From positions 1-11,041 of the forward strand of contig JAGXHC010000005.1 in assembly GCA_024636405.1 (NCBI GenBank): 11,041 bases of DNA. Reading direction: 5' to 3'. The notes under the pieces are model-generated. The model made no database searches, had not been told where the DNA came from, and saw only the letters and a list, made by a program, of their open reading frames with translations. Positions 5,792 through 11,041 of the stretch are shown here, one piece after another. A program made the position numbers and the translations under genes. Numbering within the stretch: position 1 is the first letter of the stretch; each line of letters starts with the position of its first letter. This DNA is from Sulfitobacter sp. (GTDB lineage Bacteria > Pseudomonadota > Alphaproteobacteria > Rhodobacterales > Rhodobacteraceae).

Positions 5792-5830
5792 CAGAAAGGT
5801 TTCAAAACTTTTTAACCTTTCTGTGGATAA
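5792..5830. promoter_or_regulatory. 10-bp dyad with adjoining consensus DnaA box
   Basis: CAGAAAGGTT (5792-5801) and AACCTTTCTG (5814-5823) form a perfect inverted repeat around a 12-base AT-rich centre. Overlapping its right arm, bases 5822-5830 read TTATCCACA on the minus strand, the full DnaA-box consensus. Without a T tract on either side a terminator is less likely than an operator. It lies upstream of the probable orphan-gene promoter. Confidence 0.35.
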
Positions 5831-6033
5831 CCATAAAATATCTTTTCAAAACAGTCAAGTAAGGCTGTAGAAAATTTAACTTGCAAACGTTCACGTTTTC
5901 GGGAAGACCCCGGAAATGAAGCAAGATCAGATACTTCGTGAATCACTTCGGGATCCGGGAATGTGGCAGCATTGAGGCGAAATTCGGACGATGGCGAAGA
6001 ATTTTTCGGCCCAGACAGAGACAGGCCAAGGCA

Positions 6034-6061
6034 CTTGAACCGGCCCGAAAACTCCCCAAAT
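6034..6061 (+). promoter_or_regulatory. Sigma-32 (RpoH) heat-shock promoter of clpB
   Basis: CTTGAA (6034-6039), a 14-base spacer and CCCCAAAT (6054-6061) match the RpoH consensus CTTGAA-N13-15-CCCCATNT almost perfectly. Transcription should begin about 70 bases before the clpB start. Heat-shock control of clpB is established in proteobacteria, and the match here is unusually clear. Confidence 0.88.
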
Positions 6062-6127
6062 ACATTCAGAGGCCCAAAAGACTGACGTGCCGCTTGTCGG
6101 GCGCAGTAATGATCGGGCGCTTTATCA

Positions 6128-6133
6128 AAGGAG
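6128..6133 (+). promoter_or_regulatory. clpB ribosome-binding site deciding the start
   Basis: AAGGAG directly abuts the ATG at 6134 (no spacer) but lies 6 bases before the ATG at 6140. The second ATG is therefore the functional start, giving [12 protein letters not shown] as in other ClpB proteins. Confidence 0.85.
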
Positions 6134-6139
6134 ATGACC

Positions 6140-8755
6140 ATGGACCTGAGCAAGTTCACGGAGAGATCGCGCGGCTTTGTCATGGCTGCGCAAACCATAG
6201 CAGCGCGCGAAAGCCACCAAAGGCTGGCGCCGGAGCATATCCTGAAAGCATTGCTGGATGATGATCAGGGTCTTGCGACCAATTTGATAACGGCCGCAGG
6301 TGGCAACGCGGCGCGTGTCGTTGAGGCGCTGGATCTGGCAATGTCAAAGATGCCGCAAGTGACCGGCGACGCAGCGCAGGTCTATATGGATGGCACGACA
6401 ACCAAGATTTTAGCCGAAGCCGAAGCACTGGCCAAGAAGGCCGGAGACAGCTTTGTGCCTGTTGAGCGCATCCTTATGGCGCTTTGCATGGTGAAATCCG
6501 GGGCCAAGGTGGCGCTGGATGCGGGCAAGGTGACAGCGCAGGGTCTTAACAGTGCGATCAATGATGTCCGCAAGGGCCGCACCGCCGATACCGCGAGCGC
6601 CGAAGACGGCTATGACGCGCTCAAGAAATATAGCGCGGATCTGACGGAACGTGCGCGGGCGGGCAAGATTGATCCGATCATCGGCCGGGACGAAGAAATT
6701 CGGCGCACCATGCAGGTGCTGAGCCGCCGCACCAAGAACAACCCGGTGCTGATCGGTGAGCCCGGTGTGGGCAAAACCGCGATTGCCGAAGGACTTGCGC
6801 TGCGGATCGTGGACGGCGACGTGCCTGAAAGCCTGCGCAACAAACGCCTGCTTGCGCTGGACATGGGCGCGCTGATTGCGGGCGCAAAGTACCGTGGCGA
6901 ATTCGAGGAGCGGCTGAAAGCAGTGTTGACCGAGGTTACGGAGGCCGCGGGCGAAGTGATTTTGTTCATCGACGAAATGCACACGCTGGTGGGCGCAGGC
7001 AAGGCAGACGGCGCAATGGATGCGGCCAACCTGATCAAGCCCGCACTGGCGCGGGGTGAATTGCACTGTGTCGGGGCGACAACGCTGAACGAATACCGCA
7101 AGTACGTAGAGAAGGACGCGGCCCTTGCGCGGCGGTTCCAGCCCGTGATGGTGCTGGAGCCAACGGTGGAGGATACCATTTCCATTCTGCGCGGCATCAA
7201 GGAAAAGTATGAACTGCACCACGGCGTTCGGATCAGCGATTCCGCATTGGTGGCGGCGGCGACGCTGTCTCACCGGTATATCACGGATCGTTTCCTGCCG
7301 GACAAGGCCATCGACCTGATGGACGAGGCCGCATCGCGGTTGCGCATGGAAGTCGACAGCAAGCCCGAGGAACTGGACGCGCTGGATCGGCAGATCCTTC
7401 AGCTTCAGATTGAGGCGGAGGCGCTGAAGAAAGAAGACGACACCGCCAGCAAGGACCGCCTTGAGAAGCTTGAGCAGGAACTGGGCGATTTGCAGGAGCG
7501 TGCCGACAGCATGACGGCACAGTGGCAGGGCGAGCGTGATCGGCTTGAAGGTGCACGCGGGTTGAAGGCACAGTTGGACCATGCCCGCGCCGAACTGGAT
7601 ATCGCCAAGCGCGAAGGCAATCTGGCCAAGGCAGGCGAGCTTTCTTATGGCGTTATTCCGCAGCTTGAACGCGAGCTGGGCGAGGCAGAGGATTCAGAGA
7701 CCGAGATGATGGTCGAGGAAGCTGTGCGCCCCGAGCAGATCGCGAGCGTTGTCGAGCGTTGGACGGGCATCCCGGCCGGGCGCATGTTGGAAGGTGAACG
7801 CGACAAACTGCTGCGGATGGAAGACCAGCTGCATGGTCGGGTGATCGGGCAGTCAACGGCGGTGCGTGCCGTTGCCAATGCGGTGCGCCGCGCGCGGGCC
7901 GGTCTGAACGACGAAGGTCGCCCGCTGGGGTCGTTCCTGTTTTTGGGTCCGACCGGCGTGGGCAAGACCGAGCTGACCAAAGCGCTGGCGGAGTTCTTGT
8001 TTGATGACGACAATGCAATGGTGCGAATCGATATGTCTGAGTTCATGGAGAAACATGCCGTGTCGCGCCTGATCGGTGCGCCTCCGGGCTATGTCGGTTA
8101 TGATGAGGGTGGTGTGTTGACCGAAGCGGTACGGCGCAGACCCTATCAGGTTGTGCTGTTCGATGAGGTCGAAAAGGCGCACCCGGATGTGTTTAACGTG
8201 CTGTTGCAAGTGCTGGACGATGGCGTGCTGACCGATGGTCAGGGGCGTACCGTTGATTTCAAGCAAACGCTGATTGTGCTGACGTCCAACCTTGGGGCGC
8301 AGGCGCTGAGCCAACTGCCCGAAGGCGGCGACATGGCGCAGGCAAAACGCGACGTGATGGACGCGGTGCGGGCGCATTTCCGGCCAGAGTTCCTGAACCG
8401 TCTGGACGAGACCATCATCTTTGACCGGCTGAGCCGGGCGGATATGACCGGGATCGTGGAAATCCAGATGTCGCTGCTGCTCAAACGGCTGGCCGGGCGT
8501 AAAATCATGCTCGAACTTGACGATGGGGCGCGCAAGTGGCTGGCGGATGAAGGCTATGATCCGGTGTTCGGGGCGCGGCCGCTGAAGCGGGTGATCCAGC
8601 GCAGTCTGCAAAATCCGCTGGCTGAGATGATCCTGGCCGGAGATATCCGCGACGGTGATACCGTCCCCGTCACGGCCGGGGCGGATGAGTTGATCATCGG
8701 CGACCGGATTGCGGCAAGCAGCCGACCCAAACCGGACAACGCGACGGTGCATTGA
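6140..8755 (+). CDS. clpB: ATP-dependent disaggregase chaperone ClpB
   Basis: An 871-residue hexameric AAA+ chaperone that threads aggregated proteins through its pore with DnaK/DnaJ/GrpE and refolds them after heat stress. Domains in order are the N-terminal Clp repeats (about 1-150, from KFTERSRGF), nucleotide-binding domain 1 with Walker A GEPGVGKT at 206-213 and Walker B VILFIDE ending Glu279, the M-domain coiled coil (about 405-525, rich in Glu/Lys/Leu), and nucleotide-binding domain 2 with Walker A GPTGVGKT at 603-610 and Walker B VVLFDE ending Glu676. The C-domain includes GARPLKR. Residue numbering agrees with E. coli ClpB (206 and 605), supporting the start at 6140. It is intact, with its own heat-shock promoter and terminator, so it is monocistronic. 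No dnaK or grpE is adjacent. Confidence 0.98.
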   Translation: MDLSKFTERSRGFVMAAQTIAARESHQRLAPEHILKALLDDDQGLATNLITAAGGNAARVVEALDLAMSKMPQVTGDAAQVYMDGTTTKILAEAEALAKKAGDSFVPVERILMALCMVKSGAKVALDAGKVTAQGLNSAINDVRKGRTADTASAEDGYDALKKYSADLTERARAGKIDPIIGRDEEIRRTMQVLSRRTKNNPVLIGEPGVGKTAIAEGLALRIVDGDVPESLRNKRLLALDMGALIAGAKYRGEFEERLKAVLTEVTEAAGEVILFIDEMHTLVGAGKADGAMDAANLIKPALARGELHCVGATTLNEYRKYVEKDAALARRFQPVMVLEPTVEDTISILRGIKEKYELHHGVRISDSALVAAATLSHRYITDRFLPDKAIDLMDEAASRLRMEVDSKPEELDALDRQILQLQIEAEALKKEDDTASKDRLEKLEQELGDLQERADSMTAQWQGERDRLEGARGLKAQLDHARAELDIAKREGNLAKAGELSYGVIPQLERELGEAEDSETEMMVEEAVRPEQIASVVERWTGIPAGRMLEGERDKLLRMEDQLHGRVIGQSTAVRAVANAVRRARAGLNDEGRPLGSFLFLGPTGVGKTELTKALAEFLFDDDNAMVRIDMSEFMEKHAVSRLIGAPPGYVGYDEGGVLTEAVRRRPYQVVLFDEVEKAHPDVFNVLLQVLDDGVLTDGQGRTVDFKQTLIVLTSNLGAQALSQLPEGGDMAQAKRDVMDAVRAHFRPEFLNRLDETIIFDRLSRADMTGIVEIQMSLLLKRLAGRKIMLELDDGARKWLADEGYDPVFGARPLKRVIQRSLQNPLAEMILAGDIRDGDTVPVTAGADELIIGDRIAASSRPKPDNATVH

Positions 8756-8776
8756 TCGCACGATATATATGCAAGC

Positions 8777-8808
8777 GAAAATGGCCGGATCTTTTCCCGG
8801 CCATTTTC
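8777..8808 (+). terminator. clpB terminator
   Basis: A perfect 12-bp stem (GAAAATGGCCGG 8777-8788 with CCGGCCATTTTC 8797-8808), 8-base loop, 21 bases after the clpB stop. The T-rich right arm ends in TTTTC. It would also work in the reverse direction, but no leftward gene needs it. Confidence 0.9.
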
Positions 8809-8938
8809 ATGTTGGTAACTGCCGCTGACAATCAGGTGTGAATGCTGAAATGTGGTTAAAATGATTTGGCGGGTCACGGGACGCGCCCTAGGTTCTGATT
8901 ATCAATGATAAAGTGTCTTTGAAAAAGGAATGTTTCCG

Positions 8939-9847
8939 ATGGCCAACCGATGGATCAACACGCTGACTGAGCGCGATGTCACCCCGGAGGCTGCATTTCT
9001 GAACCGGCGGCAAGTGATGGGCGGCGCCGTTGCCGGCATTGGGTTGGCCGGTGTCGCGGGTGCTGTGCAGGCTGCCCCTGATGGGCTTGAGCCGAATTCC
9101 TTTGAGGATATCACGCAGTACAACAATTATTACGAGTTCGGCACCGGCAAGGGCGATCCCGCTGCAAATGCGGATCAACTGACGACAACCCCGTGGAGCG
9201 TAAAGATCGACGGTATGGTCGACAAGCCGGGTGACTATGCCTTTGAAGACATCATGAAGGCGATGACGGTGGAGGAACGCATCTACCGGTTCCGTTGTGT
9301 CGAGGCCTGGTCGATGGTGATCCCCTGGAACGGGTTTGAAGTTGCCGATCTGTTGGGCATGGCGGGCGTGCAGGCGGGCGCAAAGTACGTTGCATTCGAG
9401 ACGTTGCTGCGGCCCGAAGAGATGCCCGGTGTCAGATTTCCAGTGCTCGACTGGCCGTACGTCGAGGGTTTGCGTCTGGACGAGGCGATGCACCCGCTGG
9501 CAATCATGGCGACGGGTATCTATGGCAAAGACATCCCGAACCAGAACGGCGCGCCGCTGCGCTTGGTCGTGCCGTGGAAGTATGGCTACAAATCAATCAA
9601 ATCCGTGGTCCGCATCACCTTGACCGATAAGGAACCGCCGACCAGCTGGAACAAGGCAAATCCGGGTGAATACGGCTTCTACAGCAATGTGAATCCTGAG
9701 GTGGATCACCCGCGATGGTCGCAGGCAAGCGAACGGCCTGTGGGTGGCGGACTTTTTGCCCGGCGCGTGCCGACGCTGATGTTCAACGGCTACGAAGAAG
9801 AAGTCGCGGGTCTTTATGCGGGCATGGTCCTGAAGCAAAGCTACTGA
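8939..9847 (+). CDS. msrP: Protein-methionine-sulfoxide reductase catalytic subunit MsrP (periplasmic molybdoenzyme, YedY)
   Basis: A 302-residue precursor of the periplasmic molybdopterin enzyme that reduces methionine sulfoxide in oxidised envelope proteins. A Tat signal is clear: NRRQVMGG (22-29), a hydrophobic core of Gly/Ala/Val, then likely cleavage after Ala45 (VQA). Cys120 in [10 protein letters not shown] is the expected molybdenum ligand of this sulfite-oxidase-fold family, followed by [18 protein letters not shown] near the C-terminus also fits. The ATG at 8939 is preferred over 8930 because AAGGA (8925-8929) sits 9 bases before it and almost abuts the earlier ATG. A small dyad TTATCAATGATAA (8899-8911) lies just upstream. 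TTGGCG and TAGGTT at 17-base spacing (8866-8894) are a possible but weak promoter. It forms an operon with msrQ. Confidence 0.96.
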   Translation: MANRWINTLTERDVTPEAAFLNRRQVMGGAVAGIGLAGVAGAVQAAPDGLEPNSFEDITQYNNYYEFGTGKGDPAANADQLTTTPWSVKIDGMVDKPGDYAFEDIMKAMTVEERIYRFRCVEAWSMVIPWNGFEVADLLGMAGVQAGAKYVAFETLLRPEEMPGVRFPVLDWPYVEGLRLDEAMHPLAIMATGIYGKDIPNQNGAPLRLVVPWKYGYKSIKSVVRITLTDKEPPTSWNKANPGEYGFYSNVNPEVDHPRWSQASERPVGGGLFARRVPTLMFNGYEEEVAGLYAGMVLKQSY

Positions 9848-9882
9848 TGACCATGACGCCTAACGCTGAACAATGTGCCTGA
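9847..9882 (+). other. 11-codon micro-ORF bridging msrP and msrQ, in frame with msrQ
   Basis: The ATG at 9847 overlaps the msrP TGA in an ATGA arrangement and reads 11 codons ([11 protein letters not shown]) to a TGA at 9880-9882. The msrQ ATG follows immediately. The micro-ORF is in the same frame as msrQ. It may carry ribosomes from msrP to msrQ, which lacks a good Shine-Dalgarno, or be a former msrQ N-terminus cut off by a nonsense codon. No evidence that a peptide accumulates. Confidence 0.3.
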
Positions 9883-10494
9883 ATGACCGTCGCGGATCGC
9901 ATCAATTCGACCGCGCGCAAGGTGCCGACTTGGGTGGTCTACACCCTGCTGGCACTACCCATCCCATTCCTTTTCTATCAGGGGCTGACCGGCGCATTGG
10001 GGCCGGAGCCGATCAAGGCATTGGAGCATGAATACGGCAAATGGGCGCTCAAGCTGCTGATTGCCGGACTTGTCATTACGCCGCTGCGGCAGTTTGCAGG
10101 TGTCAATCTGATCCGGTTCCGGCGCGCTGTCGGCGTCATGACATTCTTTTTCGTGCTGGCGCATCTGCTGACCTGGGCGGTGCTGGATGTGCAGACGCTG
10201 GGGCGGATCTGGGCGGACATCGTGAAACGGCCCTATGTCACAATCGGTATGGCCGGGTTTTTGTGCCTTGTGCCGCTGGTGGCGACATCCAACAATTGGT
10301 CCGTCCGCAAACTCGGCCCTCAAAAGTGGCGAAAGCTACACACGCTGACATATCTTGCTGTCGTGCTGGGCGGGGTCCACTATATCTGGCTCGTAAAAGG
10401 CATCCAGCTTGAGCCGCTGATCTATATGGCTGTGATCCTTGGTCTGCTGGCGCTGCGCCTGCCAGTGTTTGGCAAAAGGCGCAAAGCAGCCTGA
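9883..10494 (+). CDS. msrQ: Haem-binding membrane subunit MsrQ (YedZ family)
   Basis: A 203-residue inner-membrane b-type cytochrome of the ferric-reductase-like family that takes electrons from the respiratory chain (quinone pool) to MsrP. About six membrane helices are visible (roughly 17-34, 52-70, 82-101, 117-134, 152-169, 174-192). Candidate haem-ligand histidines are His94 (LAHLLTW), His153 (RKLHTL) and His166 (GVHYIW), the family pattern. EPIKALEHEYG (42-52) and ITPLR (65-69) are further family marks. It starts 35 bases after msrP with no clear Shine-Dalgarno, so translation probably depends on coupling. No cytosolic ferredoxin or flavodoxin domain is fused. No clear terminator follows. 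Confidence 0.95.
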   Translation: MTVADRINSTARKVPTWVVYTLLALPIPFLFYQGLTGALGPEPIKALEHEYGKWALKLLIAGLVITPLRQFAGVNLIRFRRAVGVMTFFFVLAHLLTWAVLDVQTLGRIWADIVKRPYVTIGMAGFLCLVPLVATSNNWSVRKLGPQKWRKLHTLTYLAVVLGGVHYIWLVKGIQLEPLIYMAVILGLLALRLPVFGKRRKAA

Positions 10495-10860
10495 ACTGCC
10501 ATCTTGCCGATTTATCCGCGCTATGGCGCCGAAAGTGCCGTTGGAGTGATGACCCGGCACGATCTGCACCCGAACGCGATTCTCATCACGGGTGATTTGT
10601 TGAATCGCAGCCGATCCAAGCCGACTCGGCGGTGAAACAGGCAAATCATGATCGAATATGTTTGCGCAATCGTACTGAGTCCCCGGTTGTCTTGGGGGTG
10701 ACTGACCGGGGCGACGCTACATGTAGATATGTCATGTCAAAAGGTGCCCTTTGGTAAGCGTAATTTTGCTGCCGGAAATCGCAGCCCGACGCAATAATAG
10801 ACCCTCAAGTGCCCGTTCTAATTCAACAAACAGGTTTCTCTTCAAAAATTCAATGTTTCT
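10495..10860. other. Intergenic stretch with no supported gene
   Basis: No reading frame here has a believable start, ribosome-binding site or recognisable protein. Visible structure is an inverted repeat GTGATGA/TCATCAC (10546-10552 with 10583-10589, long loop), a 7-bp stem CCCCGGT/ACCGGGG (10681-10687 with 10705-10711, 17-base loop, no T tract) and the perfect palindrome CTACATGTAG (10717-10726). From about 10740 the sequence becomes AT-rich with A and T tracts, unlike the coding regions, and leads into the promoter below. One of the stems may end the msrPQ transcript, but none is a clear intrinsic terminator. Confidence 0.6.
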
Positions 10861-10901
10861 CAAAAAAAGGGGTTGCGGGTCTGAGCCACTAACTCTAGAA
10901 C
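10828..10901 (+). promoter_or_regulatory. Strong promoter with A-tract upstream element, probably of an rRNA operon
   Basis: TTGCGG (10873-10878), exactly 17 bases, then TAGAAC (10896-10901) make a sigma-70-type promoter. A/T tracts (TTCAAAAATTC, TCAAAAAAAGG) lie directly upstream, where an UP element would be, and a C-rich discriminator follows. The last base of the -10 is C rather than T; lack of the T at -7 is common in Rhodobacteraceae promoters, including rRNA ones that rely on CarD. No protein-coding start follows. From the look of the sequence I infer the start of an rRNA operon leader, with the 16S gene beyond the window. Confidence 0.5.
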
Positions 10902-10907
10902 CCCCCT

Positions 10908-11041
10908 TACCGGAGGCGCAGCGATGCACTGAAGGGACGCCAGACGGGCCAGACGGAAGCGGAGACGCAGACGGACGGCAACGAGGCGGGTGAGAAAAAA
11001 ATCAGAGGTTAAGTTTGGCGGGGCGCGCTAGGAAGTGATAG
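10908..11041 (+). other. Purine-rich untranslated leader running off the window
   Basis: After the promoter comes a GC- and purine-rich stretch with repeated CAGACGG/GAGACG-like units (about 10940-10980) and no usable reading frame. GGAGG at 10912-10916 is followed by ATG CAC TGA, only two codons. The style resembles the leader between an rrn promoter and 16S rRNA in alphaproteobacteria. The boxA-type antitermination motif and the 16S 5' end would lie further right, so this cannot be confirmed here. Confidence 0.4.

Larger units (their letters stand above)
5713..6139. other. 427-base intergenic region between the orphan gene and clpB
   Basis: A divergent regulatory region, clearly more AT-rich than its flanks between about 5730 and 5890. 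It holds the leftward orphan gene's ribosome-binding site and probable promoter, an imperfectly explained 10-bp dyad with an abutting DnaA-box match (5792-5830), the clpB sigma-32 promoter (6034-6061) and the clpB ribosome-binding site. Between 5890 and 6030 I see only short, weak inverted repeats and no gene. A 128-residue minus-strand reading frame spans much of it but runs antisense into the clpB start and lacks any recognisable feature. Confidence 0.7.

Noticed and set aside
5822..5830. DnaA box as sign of a replication origin
   Set aside because: Only one box; no cluster, no AT-rich unwinding repeats, and none of the usual origin neighbours.
5812..6198. 128-codon minus-strand reading frame in the region before clpB
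   Set aside because: Begins antisense to the clpB start, covers the sigma-32 promoter and an AT-rich regulatory stretch, and has no recognisable protein or convincing ribosome-binding site.
6410..7582. 390-codon minus-strand reading frame within clpB
   Set aside because: Antisense shadow of ClpB, which has all its motifs on the plus strand; no recognisable protein features.
7853..8761. 302-codon minus-strand reading frame over the 3' half of clpB
   Set aside because: Same reason: shadow of the second ATPase domain, with Arg/His-rich low-information sequence.
10912..10932. GGAGG followed by ATG as a gene start
   Set aside because: The frame stops after two codons (ATG CAC TGA), so no gene is supported.
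10732..10993. 65- and 80-codon reading frames on opposite strands near the right end
   Set aside because: The region carries A tracts, a promoter and a purine-rich leader; neither frame has a good start or any recognisable feature.

Overview
The window looks like a chromosomal segment of an alphaproteobacterium, most likely Rhodobacteraceae (Roseobacter group). The support is high GC with strong third-position GC, a DinB with an N-terminal four-cysteine zinc ribbon, a 41-residue zinc-free-type L36, a 104-residue orphan protein of the kind seen as a lineage-restricted hypothetical, and overall protein similarity to that group. This is recognition from memory, not a database result. No transposase, integrase, phage gene, CRISPR array or toxin-antitoxin pair is visible. 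It is mostly housekeeping DNA, and the less explained material is in the untranslated regions.

Layout from left to right. 1-1462, minus strand: a YghU-type glutathione-dependent oxidoreductase, then rpmJ (L36) with a very clear UUCG-loop terminator, then tRNA-Val(GAC) with encoded CCA. 1550-2471, plus strand: an N-formylglutamate amidohydrolase-family protein, preceded by a 26-codon micro-ORF with an ideal Shine-Dalgarno that overlaps its start. 2547-3800, minus strand: DNA polymerase IV (dinB). It is divergent from a NUDIX hydrolase (3859-4299, plus) across only 58 bases. 4279-5712, minus strand: pyrF and an upstream 104-residue orphan protein. Each is followed by a hairpin-dense untranslated segment ending in an intrinsic terminator, and pyrF also has a nested hairpin around its ribosome-binding site. 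6034-8808, plus strand: clpB with a textbook sigma-32 heat-shock promoter and a 12-bp terminator. 8939-10494, plus strand: msrP-msrQ, the periplasmic methionine sulfoxide reductase and its haem membrane partner. 10495-11041: no protein gene. It holds an A-tract-flanked promoter with 17-bp spacing, then a purine-rich leader running off the window, which I interpret as the start of a stable-RNA (probably rRNA) operon.

How the genes work together: a protein-quality and repair theme recurs (ClpB disaggregase, MsrPQ repair of oxidised periplasmic methionines, YghU thiol chemistry, NUDIX nucleotide clean-up, DinB lesion bypass). These are separate transcription units, so no single system is claimed. 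Only msrP-msrQ is a clear functional operon. I did not find an obviously new multi-gene system. The best candidates for undescribed biology are the two structured RNA segments flanking pyrF (4279-4414 and 5245-5393), the pyrF leader hairpin and the orphan gene next to them.
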